NCBI GenBank assembly: GCA_907163375.1
Contig: CAJQUW010005239.1
Coordinates: forward strand, 265,366 to 329,365
Length of the DNA stretch: 64,000 nt
Reading direction: 5' to 3'
Origin: Prostheceraeus crozeri
Lineage: Eukaryota; Platyhelminthes; Polycladida; Euryleptidae
The notes below the pieces were generated by a model. That model was not told the DNA's origin, did no database searches, and worked only from the letters and a program-made list of their open reading frames with translations. The position numbers and the translations under genes were made by a program. Below are positions 46,890-57,959 of this stretch, one piece after another (position 1 is the first letter of the stretch; every line of letters starts with the position of its first letter).

Positions 46890-47228
46890 GGTGCAGCAAT
46901 TCGCTCTTACAACGAGGGCTTGGAATCGGGTCGACAACAGGCTGAGGTGGAAGGTGACAGAATCGGAGGAATTGATGGACGTGCAGCTGGTCTCGAACTC
47001 GGCTTCTATCGCGGAGTTGTTGAAATGTTAACTCACTTCTCAGAGCGCCTAAACGATCGTCAAAAAAGAGTTGTTCAGCAGATGGAGGAACACTTGAAGG
47101 TTTCAAGGAGTATGAAAAATTCAGAAGATGTTATGGAAGTTTTAACGAACTTGCGAACCAAGTATAAACAAATAGCTGGAGCACTGCATCTTCCGTTGTA
47201 TGATAGGGGAAATTACCTTTCATTCTGA
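46890..47228 (+). CDS. LTO1: LTO1 homologue, exon 2 (Yae1 domain)
   Basis: The acceptor is TTTTGATTACAG at 46878-46889 and the phase is 0, continuing exon 1. It encodes residues 15-126. Residues 24-56 show glycine every fourth position (24, 28, 36, 40, 44, 48, 52, 56), the GX3 repeat that defines the Yae1/Lto1 family. The C-terminal half ends NLRTKYKQIAGALHLP ... NYLSF, matching the human KFKQFCSLLNV ... LSF region. The final LSF fits the C-terminal tripeptide ([L/I/M]-[D/E/S]-[W/F]) that binds the cytosolic Fe-S targeting complex. Frame and end are clean. The protein should act in the cytosol as adaptor for ABCE1 maturation together with YAE1, which is encoded elsewhere. Confidence 0.9.
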   Translation, partial: GAAIRSYNEGLESGRQQAEVEGDRIGGIDGRAAGLELGFYRGVVEMLTHFSERLNDRQKRVVQQMEEHLKVSRSMKNSEDVMEVLTNLRTKYKQIAGALHLPLYDRGNYLSF

Positions 47229-49238
47229 CTGAGCCTCAATCAGACAAAGAAATGAAACGAGATCTGGGTCTAATGTCGGCATGAAGAAGGAAGTGACCAT
47301 TTTGATTGGTGACCAGTAGTCCAGTGTATGGATGACATTGTAATTTTGAATGTCCTCCTCTGATAATTGTAGAACTGAACCTTTGTTTGGTACATGAATA
47401 CGGTTCTCTGCATTTTTGAAGGGACATGAAAAATATGAAAATGGAGAATTGATTCTAGAATTTAACTAGCGTGAATTGAAAACATGTGTGAAGATTTAAG
47501 CACCTTGATTTACGTTTTAAGTGGCAAAAATTTGTGTTCTCCATTTGAACGTGACTTTTTGGTGTACTCAACGTTGCAGAGAAAATTTACTTTATTCGCT
47601 ATTTTTTGCACTACTATGGTTGATCAAAATACATCAATATTCATGGTACGAAATTGACTTCTCAATTATACTGGCATGTACTCGTCATTTATTTCCATTT
47701 TTTGGATCAACTTCAGGTTGCAAATGCTTACAAATATAGCGAGCCTGTCAATTTAACTCAAATGCTTGAATTTAGCGCAACGCAAGTACAGACCGAATTT
47801 TAACAGGAAAAATCAGCGCACCAAAAATTAGTCTGTCACTAAAAATGGCCTTGTTTCATGGCTTTGTAAGCGATGATCGAAATTTGGTGCGGTGACTATA
47901 TTTTCATGTTGACATTTGGTCTAAGGTCGAGATGAAATGCTCCCTTTATTCTGAAGCATCAGCTCACAAATATTGAGTCATTCGGATGTCTTGTTCAAAA
48001 GTGTTAAGTGAAAAAGGTCTGCATATTAAATTTCGAGTACGCGAATTAATTTTAAATTTTGGCATTGTCAAAAGATCAGATGGTATGCTGATGCATAAAA
48101 GCAATCTTATCTTATTGACAGATACTTAACAAGTTTTGCTTTCTTGCGTCAGAACTTATTTTAAGAAATGTTCCTGTTTTAGGAACTTTAGTATAATTAA
48201 TTGTTTATGCAAACCACATGTAGCAGCTGCAGGTCTAAGACTCCCTGTCGAAAGAGTCTGAAAAGTCCATCTTACGGCCTGTGTGAGATTGCGTGTCTGG
48301 TAATATAGGGGCCCTCTATACTGCTCCTTTAAATCATCAAAATTGTTGAAACAGACTTAGTCCCAAGCCCTTATCTGAACAACATGCAGCACGCGTTATA
48401 GCTGCTTCGACTTAATATTTTTTAGCAGCCGACGACGACAATCGCTTTCAGTGAGAATCAAGCTCTATGAGCTTATTGCAATGCAATGTTCGAATAAAAT
48501 CAAACAAAAAATTGAAGTAGGTTTTGGCCAGCACAAGCTGACCGATTCGAATATTTCTCGAATCACAATTTCAAATCGAATCCTGAAGCTTCACAGGTTC
48601 CTTATTCCAATGCATCTGTGAAATGACGCGCTCCAATTCTAAGTAGCTTCAAATGCGACTTGCAGAAACCCAAGGAATTCAAATGATTATTGATAGACAC
48701 GGAAGGGAATGCTTGACAGCACCACTTCTATCAAACTTTCTAATAAGAAGTACGCCTAGCATTTACATAGCATTTAAGTGTATTTGAATTGACACTATTC
48801 GATGTCTATGACATAAAATATGATATTGATATTATTCATAGACTTGCATTTATAAAATTCTGCACTCATATTGAAAATGAAAGCGCTTTGGCAAAAATTA
48901 CACAGAAGGTTTGCACACGTATTACACAGATAGTCAGACCTTCACATAAATTAGGTCTCAAATTCAACCTGCCAACACTGGGGCAAATCCGGCGACTTAT
49001 GGTTAAAAGTTAGAAAATACGCCAAAGTAGGAGGCTGAGTTTTGCGAGGACAACAGCGGAAATGCGACTAGGGCGCCCCCTTCTCCGGTATGGAAAGTGT
49101 TAAGCGGCGATAAAACTGATCAAACCTGTGTCACTGATCCAAAAACTAACGTATCCCTTATTTCCGTTGGGATTGATAAGTGATGGTTAGCGCACTCTGG
49201 GCTACTTTATTGCTTGACAGTGCGTCGGAGACGAATTA
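47229..49238. other. LTO1-TAF11 intergenic region
   Basis: No exon recognised; it includes the LTO1 3' UTR. No canonical AATAAA was found close to the stop. The ORFs seen are short and without family features. Confidence 0.4.
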
Positions 49239-49428
49239 GGCCTCAGCCACACTGCGAGCTTTTCCAAGCGTTTCCGAGCAAAGCGTTTTGCAGCAAATAT
49301 AAAGTCATCATTGCAACAGTTGTAGACTGCCACACTGCAAGCAAAGCAAACCAGAGCGATTGATAGCTTTCGGAGATACGTTTGCTCGGGACGCTCGTGT
49401 TTGCTTTGCTTTCAGTGTGGCTGAGGCC
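49239..49428. mobile_element. PIF/Harbinger-type MITE, 190 bp
   Basis: The termini GGCCTCAGCCACACTG and inverted CAGTGTGGCTGAGGCC are perfect over 16 bp and are flanked on both sides by TTA (49236-49238 and 49429-49431). A GGCC-starting TIR and a 3-bp TTA duplication are the signature of PIF/Harbinger. It is non-coding; the interior contains CGTTT(C/G)C(G/T)-type and GCAAAGCAAA repeats. It lies about 1 kb upstream of the TAF11 start. Confidence 0.88.
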
Positions 49429-49431
49429 TTA

Positions 49432-50390
49432 CACGCTTTCATACTTTGACACTTTAGCCAACCATTTAGAAAATTAACTACATAGAACGGTTCAATCTAG
49501 TCATCTTGTCATCATTGTCACTCAGTTAGAATACAAAGATAATATTTATATTTGATATTTTCTTCTCTTTGCATTCAGTTTTTGAGGGAGCTGATGCTGT
49601 AAACGCAACTAAGAGTTGTTTGAGAGCACACTTTAAGTCCAGAATAAACTACCGTTTACAGCTCAAAATAGCAATATACTGGCTTACCAATCGCTTTATT
49701 ATTGAGTTCTTGGAGTGAACGCTACCTTAGCGTAATCACAGCGTTGTTTATTAAAATATCTGGCAAGTGCTTCACAGCAACTCCATGCTTAACTACTGTA
49801 ATTATCAATTGTCCTATTTCTATGTCCTGAAATGTGCGTCTGCATACAGCGAATACATTGCATACAGTAACAGTGCAATAAAAAATTTTAACAGACATGT
49901 AGCGACAAATTCTTCGATAATATTTACTGCACGATGAGGGTCATTTATCGTCCGTAGAACGATAAAATAGAAATATTGTTTGAATGAGTATAATGACATG
50001 TTAGTAGCGAAATTCGATGCAATAAACAGCCGGCTTGCATCAGTAGTCATTTAGTAAATGTTAGTTAGCATCGAAAAACTCTCTCCTGGTCCAACTTATC
50101 TGATGCCGAAGGACTACGACTTTCCAAGTCAGTCTGCTTTCTTGCATAAAAATTGTTTATAGGAAGACGTAACGACGCTTAATAGGCAAACTGTCGTTCA
50201 TTGATGATAAGCGAATGTCATGATTTTACATGAATTCCTGAATTACTGCTCCTAAAAGTTTCTTGTATTTTGATAGCGATTCAATCAAATAAGCTATGCA
50301 TCGATGAAAGGGGATCGCTGGACACTATTATGTCTCTCATCAAGCTCTCGTCAATTTCAAAGTTCGTCCAGGTTATCTACCTTTTAGGTG
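49432..50390. other. TAF11 upstream region
   Basis: No exon recognised. ACCTTTTAG immediately before the TAF11 ATG (about 50379-50387) resembles a splice acceptor, so a non-coding first exon may lie in this stretch. Confidence 0.4.
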
Positions 50391-50573
50391 ATGAGTGATC
50401 CTTGGCCTCCCGCAGCGAAAGCCGACTCAAACAGCGATGGCTCATTGAATAAAAAGAGAAAGACATCTGAAAGTTTGGATAGTTCTCACGATTCTCCATC
50501 AAAACGTTCATGTCTGGAATCTCCTACTCGTAGACGTGACATCAACTCAAGTCAGGATACCAATACCTCACAG
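50391..50573 (+). CDS. TAF11: TAF11 homologue, coding exon 1
   Basis: 61 codons from ATG 50391 (MSDPWPPAAKADSNSDGSLN) to CAG before the donor GTGAGC, phase 0. This part is low-complexity and rich in serine, lysine and arginine (LNKKRKTSES, SPSKRSCLESPTRRRD), as in the disordered, poorly conserved N-termini of TAF11 proteins. TAF11 is a TFIID subunit that pairs with TAF13 through a histone fold and helps load TBP at RNA polymerase II promoters. The N-terminal exon is assigned because its splice phase joins cleanly to exon 2 and it starts with a good ATG. An upstream non-coding exon is possible. Confidence 0.8.
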
Positions 50574-50822
50574 GTGAGCTTTCAGAATTACATATTCAAT
50601 GGTGAGTCATGAATCGTAATAGATGATAAATTACGGAGGTTTGACATAGTAGAATTAGTATCTCTTCGATGGGGACTAGAGTAGTGGAATGTAATCCATT
50701 TATTTGATAATTGATTTATGAAGTAGTACTACTTGTTCTCGTGACGCTATGTCTTGACGTATTTGTTGGTAATAATTAATGAACGATGATGTATCTTTTT
50801 GTATGTCTTCATATTCTTACAG

Positions 50823-51075
50823 ACGACTGCAACCAGCAGCAGTGAAGATTCTCCAGATGCGAAACGTAAGACCGAAGAACGCAGATTGATGGCACTAATC
50901 AGCCAATTTTCGTCAGATCACCTGAATCGATTTGAAATGTATCGTCGAGCAGCGTTACCCAAGGCTGGAATACGGAGATTGATGCAGGGAGCGGTAGACT
51001 GTTCCATTCCGCAAAATGCCGTCATAGCTATGTGTGGCATCGCTAAAGTATATGTTGGTGAGATCATTGAAGAAG
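50823..51075 (+). CDS. TAF11: TAF11 homologue, coding exon 2 (histone fold)
   Basis: Acceptor ATTCTTACAG, donor GTAAAT; 253 nt, ending in phase 1. It encodes residues 62-145 and the first base of 146. From residue 80 the sequence ERRLMALISQFSSDHLNRFE, then MYRRAALPKAGIRRLMQ and SIPQNAVIAMCGIAKVYVGE, follows the conserved TAF11 histone fold (human [21 protein letters not shown] ... VSQNVVIAMSGISKVFVGE) almost without gaps. This is the TAF13-binding heterodimer surface. It is the strongest evidence for the gene. Intron 2, downstream, is 4.7 kb and carries Penelope-like debris. Confidence 0.95.
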
Positions 51076-53311
51076 GTAAATGTTTGTAATATTTGTAACC
51101 GCATATGTCTGCATTCACTCTCCTTAATCCTCACCTCAGCCTTTCAATTACAGCATCTTTTCTCATTGAAATTAATCATCATGTCCTATAAATTAATCAT
51201 TTGATCGCATAGATTGATCATTCGATCATTTGAATTAGTCATGAAATTTTATCTTAAACATGTCTTCTGCCGGTTTTATCATCTTTTGTAACTAGCTGTG
51301 TATTATGCTGTTTACAAATTATTTAAAAATCATTGAAGATGATGTCGCAGTAAAAGAACAAGTCGAATTCAATTTCATTGTGGTTTAAGAAACACGAATG
51401 AATAAATCTCAAAAAATATCTGTACATAGCAATCAATCAAGTCTAGAAAAATTGTTGTTATCTAAACATGTCTCAGAAAATCATTGTAATGCCGATTAGA
51501 GTCTAGCAGATAAGTCACAAATCTGTCATGTCAATTGCATCTTGAAGAAGGGAAAAAATGAGACGATCGCAATCAGGACAACTTTGCTGCGTTATTGTCT
51601 GAAAGGCAATCTCGGCAATTCCCGTATGATAACTTGTAGATTATTTCGAATTGTCATTCTCTCGGATCATCGAAGTTTTTTCTTCTTTCCCTTCTCTCCA
51701 TATTGGCTTACAAGCAGATTTGAATTTCGAGAACGCTTCTTCGATTCTGTTTTGCATTGAACTGTATCAACTTTTGCTTTATCATATCCATTGATTTGCT
51801 ACTATTATTTTTCCGTGAGTGTCAAATTCTAAAGGCGATAGGCATTCGCAGATCGTCATTAAATGATCTTACTACGCGAGGTTGTCGGAAATTAAAGGGA
51901 ATTCCAACATCAGCATCTGCATGCATATCGCAAAAGGTTAAATGAGAGCTTTCGAACAATAATTCTGCTGTCATTTCGAATTTAAGTATGACATATTTTT
52001 GTGCGATAAGTATAACTCTGACACTCAGTTATATACATGCATGTAAACTATCGACCACAGAAGATGCAGGTACGCCGAAAATCTCAGATTTTGATTTATT
52101 TACAATTTTATACTTTCGATCGAAGAAGAATTTGCGGGCATTTTTTGATTTTCTTGTCTCAGAATTTTTTGTGTCATGTAATGGCAATTAGCGTCAGAAA
52201 ATCTCTATTCCAAAAACTTTGTGCAATTTGGGTTAAATGATATCAACCGGATCATAAAACCATGGACAACATTTGCATGCTATATGACGCTCAATAGACA
52301 ACCTTATGTCGCTCAACTGCTGATTTAGATTATGAATATTTTATAATGGAAGCACATTCTGTCTTATTTTATGTCTTACGCAACATTTCATTTGCACTAA
52401 ATCAGCTTTGCATTGACATCATCGTTTTTATCATCTACAATGATTTAGGTGATTAATAATTAACCATTAGCAGAGTCGGTTATCGTTATGAAAAGAAACA
52501 TTGTTACTACTAAGTATTGTTGATAAACCAATTATAGGTATGAATGAGGTGAACAGCTGTTAATGTCAGAACTCTTGTTAATGTCATAACCATTGTTTTA
52601 CTCATTTCGACCTGAACATTTTCGAACTTAGTATTAGGAATCACTAGTGAGGGTAACATTGAGGATCATTTATGTAGTAAAATTTCAGAGAACGTCCTGA
52701 AATTTTCTGACAGAAGCTGTAGCTGAATTCGGTGAGACGTAAGTTGCTCTTGCTCTCCTGAGGTTGAGTATCCGAATGCAAGGGTCATCTGATTGAGAGA
52801 TATTTTCTAAGTGTCACTGACTCAGACGTTTATCGTCTTCTAGCTAAGTAAGCCAAGTGAACTAAACGTGAAGATATGTGATGTTCACAGCGTCGCAAAA
52901 AGACAGCCGTAGATGAGGAATTTGTCAAATTCTGCCTTTTAAGGTTGAAGCAGTTTCTTGTATTTCGGCATCAAAAAGTATCCATTTACTTGAAATAGCA
53001 AGGACACGAGTGATCATGCCTAATGCCAGATGATAGCATTATCATCCCAGATAACAGATGTAATGCATTACCATCTGATTGAAACTTCGCTATCAAGTCT
53101 TATGTTGATTAACTTCATAAGTAATACATTGCACCAGTATCTGGGTCATTTCGGAGCACAGTAGTTTCTGCCATTTTTTTTGGTTTCTGTTTACATCTAA
53201 AAATAAATTTGTTTTAGCTTCCAACTTCAGAAGTGAATTCTAAGATAATATCCTGTTGATAAGGACATTTTTTAAACTTGCGTTTCTAAAATGCATATAC
53301 CGGCGTAAACA
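51076..53311. other. TAF11 intron 2, left part, nothing recognised
   Basis: AT-rich intronic sequence without a recognised exon or mobile element up to the 39-bp tandem repeat. Confidence 0.45.
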
Positions 53312-53389
53312 CATCTATAGTAATCGATGGGACTGCAATTGATTTTAAGTCATCTATAGTAATCGATGGGACTGCAATTGATTTTAAGT
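53312..53389 (+). repeat. Perfect 39-bp tandem duplication
   Basis: Two identical adjacent copies of a 39-bp unit beginning CATCTATAGTAATCGATGGG. It is a recent slippage or repair duplication inside TAF11 intron 2, just upstream of the Penelope remnant. Confidence 0.95.
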
Positions 53390-53489
53390 CATTTATGTTC
53401 CAACTCTGAACGTTTTATTCGACGAGTTGTCTCTTACAACAAACCTGAATATAGCAAAGATGCCTTTGTACAGTTATGCAAATTGTCAT

Positions 53490-53890
53490 AGACGGACATT
53501 TTCCTTTGATGACATAATATTCCGACAGGTCTATGGTGCAAGCATGGGCTCGCCCTCGCACTTACATGCACTTCTGCAAACTTATTTCCTTCACAGTTGG
53601 AGACGCGAAGCTAGGCACAAGCAATCCTACCATGTGGTCGGCACGTAGCTGTTTAAGTGGACTTTAGTTCCATCCATTACTGTATGTATGCTGATGACTG
53701 TAGACAAAACATTTAGATAATTTAGGTAAAGGTGCATGAGTCTACACAACTTCTTAACCAACAACATCCTATCTTGGAATTCACCTCTGAAGTTGGAGGC
53801 TGAAATATTTTTTAGATGTAAATAGAGACATGTCAATTAGGGTAGAAACTAATATGTTCCGTAGGGACACATATATGCTGGTGCGGTCTG
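53490..53890 (+). pseudogene. Penelope-like reverse-transcriptase remnant
   Basis: The plus strand carries TFSFDDIIFRQVYGASMGSP, matching the F-x-QxxGxxMGSPLSP block. After frame changes come YCMYADDC (the YxDD active site, about 53680-53700), NQQHPILEFTSEVGG and YFLDVNRD (the HPxxxFTxE and FLD blocks). Order and spacing fit a Penelope-like RT. Several shifts and stops show that it is dead. It is sense-oriented in TAF11 intron 2, while the nearby GIY-YIG part (54584-54964) is antisense, so this is a rearranged composite or two insertions. Confidence 0.65.
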
Positions 53891-54027
53891 TTATTGAACT
53901 CTGAAGCCAACTAAGCAATGGCATAGAGGCCTGGTATTAGATAATATGATTAATCGTGCGTTTGCAATTTAATGTAATGGATACTTTTTGATAGCGAAAT
54001 TACAGAACTACTGCAACTTCAAAAAAG

Positions 54028-55204
54028 TAATGCATTCAAAGGCCGGAAGTCCATAAATTTTATTTAACATGATTCAACTAACGAATTTTTTTTCTGTTAT
54101 AAAAAAAATCTCAGATCACTATGAAATAAAATAAAATACAAATCGAATATTGACAATCACTGTTCATCAAGCCGTCCAGCTAGTCGAATAGCGATAGCGT
54201 TGCCGCGGACGATAGCAAGAGATAGCCGCTGAAAGAGCCACTCTCTCTCTCTCTGCTATCATTGCGTTGCAACGCAATACGTCGTCCAATTTCTTTGAGG
54301 AATGGTAGTGTCAGTGGCCCGATGACACCAGACGTTTCCATAAATCATTTATTCCCTGCGCACGCTGTCTCTTTGAGGGTACACGAAGGAATGAATCAAC
54401 AATGATTGCAACGGAGACACTACGGTTACGAATACAGATCACAATGGCATGATCAGACTGTCTGACGCAAACAGGAATATGTACAGAGGTCACAAGTAAA
54501 TAAAGGTTTAATAAACTACGTACTGAAAACATAAGATACAAGTAGTGATAAAATAAAGTAAAAAAGGAAAAAAGAGAAGGAAGTCAAGGTATCAAAGCAC
54601 AGCTGTAAACAAATTCTTTGTGCACACAAAGTAAAGGACTCTTGAGTCTGATGCACACTGCTTCAGCGATGCGGAGTTCCATCTGACCACGACACTGTCT
54701 CAATACCTTGAAGGAAGCTCTCGACGGACGGTGGCTGCAAGACAGGTGATGTTGCGTTATAGCTGAAGACCGCCTTTGCTTGCCTGCCTCACACCATTTA
54801 GGGATGTGCTCCCGGATGCGCTTGTCAAGACATCTCTCCGTCTGCCCCACATAGCTTGCTCCGCAAGCGCAGCGATAGGAGTAAACAACAAGTGGTTTCT
54901 GGGATGTCGGGATTGAGTCTTTGTGCGCGTTTGGAGCCAGTTTCTTTGTCCGGTACCACGGCAATGCGTTGACGTAAGGATACGCTCTCTCGATGGCCTT
55001 CTTGACATTTCTCAGCTCCTGGACAGACGAGTGGCCGAGAAATCCAGGAGCTGAGAAATGTCAAGAAGGCCATCGAGAGAGCGTATCCTTACGTCAACGC
55101 ATTGCCGTGGTACCGGACAAAAAAACTGGCTCCAAACGTGCCCAAAGACTCATGATTTATGCGCAGGGAATAAATGATTTATGGACTTCCGGCTTTTGAA
55201 TGCA
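54028..55204. repeat. Inverted termini around the GIY-YIG remnant
   Basis: Three inverted pairs nest here. 54030-54058 (CATTCAAAGGCCGGAAGTCC) pairs with 55173-55203. 54337-54362 (CATAAATCATTTATTCCCTG) pairs with about 55157-55183. 54925-55021 pairs with 55041-55135, around a 19-bp gap. The right side is thus an inverted, internally deleted copy of the left. Penelope-like elements often have partial or inverted terminal duplications, which fits. Confidence 0.8.
54584..54964 (-). pseudogene. GIY-YIG endonuclease of Penelope-like element
   Basis: 126 open codons on the minus strand: MPWYRTKKLAPNAHKDSIPT, KPLVVYSYRCACGASYVGQT, ERCLDKRIREHIPKW, ending CALIP. VYSYxCxCGASYVGQTxRxLxxRxxEH is the GIY-YIG catalytic core as found at the C-terminus of Penelope-like polyproteins, with the variant YVGQT for YIGET. 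The RT part that should precede it is missing on this strand; instead the upstream DNA is the inverted duplicate at 55041-55135. It is a C-terminal fragment, not a functional gene, although the domain itself is uninterrupted. Confidence 0.75.
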
Positions 55205-55801
55205 TTATGGAAATGGGCCTATACTAAAAGATTATTAAAAGTACATGTAATGGTCATCCTGAGAACTTTGTCTGTTCGAGTTTTTGCAGTTTAGTGCTTT
55301 GTGCTCATACATACTTTGTTAGATTCTGTCCTGGCATGGTGCAAACATGTAAAAAATGCATAATACATTCATGGATATTGATTATTTATGTATATGTCGG
55401 GAAAAATGTAATAATAGAGATCAAGCAGATCTCTGTCATATAAATGCATGAGAATTTCGCGATAATGGTGCCTGTATGAAGTACTTACTTAAATTTTCCG
55501 CAGAATCGCATGTTATAACAGCTGGTAATATATCACGTTTCATCTCATGTTCAAAAATAAATAATGTGTAGTATAATGTGCGATTGTACGCACCATTCAT
55601 TGTATGCCAGGGATAGCATGTTGTTTACATTGATAATCCGTAATTAATTACAAATATGATAGTATATACAGTACAGGGATATTTCATGGTAGATATAAAT
55701 TATATATAATGCAATTCAGCTAGTGGAAATGTATAACATGATCCCAAAGTATGTGATAACTGCATGATTCGCACGACTCAAAGAGTTCATTATTATTTCA
55801 G
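55205..55801. other. TAF11 intron 2, right end
   Basis: AT-rich intron sequence ending in the acceptor TTATTATTTCAG. Nothing else recognised. Confidence 0.45.
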
Positions 55802-55929
55802 CTCTCGATTTCAAGGAAAGACTGGGTGAAGAAGGTCCGCTACAGCCTAAGCATATCCGAGAAGCAGTCAGACGGCTTCGAAGTTCAGGATCTACTTCCA
55901 AGAACTATCCAAAGCATCGGTTGGTTTGA
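55802..55929 (+). CDS. TAF11: TAF11 homologue, terminal coding exon
   Basis: After TTATTATTTCAG the exon completes the split alanine codon (G|CT) and encodes LDFKERLGEEGPLQPKHIRE, then AVRRLRSSGSTSKNYPKHRL and a final V before TGA at 55927-55929. It matches the last histone-fold helix of TAF11 (human [30 protein letters not shown]). The total protein is 187 aa against 211 in human. The split codon and conserved junction confirm the splice. The C-terminus is one short tail beyond the fold, as usual. Confidence 0.95.
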
Positions 55930-55965
55930 TGGTCAGATATGGAGATATGGGATGTTGCATTCAGT

Positions 55966-55971
55966 AATAAA
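55966..55971 (+). terminator. Possible TAF11 polyadenylation signal
   Basis: AATAAA lies 37 bases after the TAF11 stop codon, in sense orientation. The distance would make a very short 3' UTR; other downstream signals are possible. Confidence 0.35.
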
Positions 55972-57959
55972 CGGCAGAAGATTACTCAGGGATTCTTATC
56001 AGACAGAAACATTAACATATTGTGGAAAGTACGAACGATTTCTATTGCCCTTTCAATACAAGCATATTTATCTATTCTTTCATTTTGATATCTGTTTCAA
56101 TTACTTATGGGTAGAGGGACAGTTATCAAGTCATTTACTGGCTGTAAAATCCCTTTACATTACATTTTTATTGCAAATTGCGGAATAATTCATTTATTCA
56201 ATATGATCATTTTCTCAATCGATTTGGTCCTGACTAATGTTTTTTTCGTTGACTAAAACGAAAACAAAATCTTTTTCGTTTTTGGCTTTTTCAGTTTCTT
56301 CTAGCAATTTTGTTTTCGCTTTAAATGTCGGTGAAAAAGTTGATTCTTGTAGAGTAACATAATGTGCATCTCAGCAACAGGCTGCATACTACAGTAGGCC
56401 TACATACTAGGACATCCCAGTAATCCTAGTATCCAATAGTAATCCAAGCATGTACTGTACATAGAACTCCTAGCCTAATTCACTTTAGTAGCGAATCATT
56501 CCGAGTTCTGGGAAAACATGTGAAAAAAGCGTTGACGTTGATGTGATGATGACGCGTATGGTTGCTACTACGTGATTGGCTGGCTATCATCTCTTTTGTG
56601 AATTAGTCTTTCTTGCTTCGTGTGAAACGGGCATGAGTGTTATGACTGGGAGACCTCAGGACGCCCAGACGTGTGCGCTTTAGGACCACTTTATCTTCGA
56701 GAATGAAGTCACGAAATGTATATAATGTTCATTCATAAGAAAAGATTAGGCCGGTATCATCACCGGAGCAGAAGGCGGTATCATTACCGAAGCGTACTTG
56801 CGGGACAGCACCTCGAAAGGGAGGACCTTATCCGGTACGACAAACCTTGTTGTGACAGTTGTTACAGTCACTTGGCAAAAGGGTTTGATGGTTTCAATAA
56901 ATTTGGCTACATCAATTCATTTTATATTAATTTCTTTTGATCGAGTGAGACTTCTTTTGTGAAACTGATAAATTCACCGGTGCAACCGTACAATAGTCAT
57001 GCTTACTTTATAATTTATGCATTTATAATCATCCTCTGCCCAGGCTACATTGGAAAATGTTATGCAAGTAATTGAGAAGTATTATTTATATGATATTTGT
57101 AAACTATTAATTAAGTAAATGAAGGCAAATTTTTGATGATGCTTAAGGCCCTTTCAATTATCAGAAAGCATTAAAATATTAAAAGAACGAAAAGTCGTTA
57201 TAAAAATAAAGCGAATTCTAAAAACTAACACGAAAACAACACTATGATAAATACATGGATTCGATTGACGAAGGCAGTCGTTAAGGAACATGCTATACCA
57301 AAATTAGGCCCTCCGTCCCATCTTGTGTTTATCTTCAGAAATCAAGGTAGCCTGCGCGGTGATGTGGGGAACTAAGTACAATCTTTAGATAGGGAAAACT
57401 ATCTAGTATAAACAATCAATAATAAACAAAGTATCATGTAAATATTCTTCAAGCGGTTGAGAAATACCTTGAAAGGAATGTTGGTGAACTTATGGCAGCA
57501 ACTACTATAAAGACTTTTTGAAGAACTTGTGTGAAATATGAATTGAAAGCCAAATATTCTAGTACCATCCGAGAATTTCATTTACGTGCAGACAAAATTA
57601 TTTCAAAATTCAAAATACCTAGGCCTACTTCACCTTCAAAATATTATTATATAGAATTGATGCCATTGTTAAGACAGGTTTTGCGTACCCTGCCATGCTG
57701 CTGTTTAATAGGCTGTGTCTGTGTTCATTATGTCGGAAATTGAAAGGTGTTGACGTCTGACCGATGCAGCTGTAGACACGGTCACCAGTAAGTCTACAGT
57801 TTGCAAGTAAACTAATAGACCAAGCATTTATCAGCGCAAGCAAAACTATGACTTAAACGATTACAGACTTCACAATTGGCATGTTCTCTTTTCCTTACCT
57901 CTGAGACTAAAGGCAGGGTGGCTGCACAGTTTTACCCTTATCAGTCACCAAAATCAACA
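55972..57959. other. Intergenic DNA downstream of TAF11
   Basis: No gene recognised. 56240-56340 has TTTTTCGTT-type low-complexity repeats. The ORF at 56716-56940 has no family features. Confidence 0.4.
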
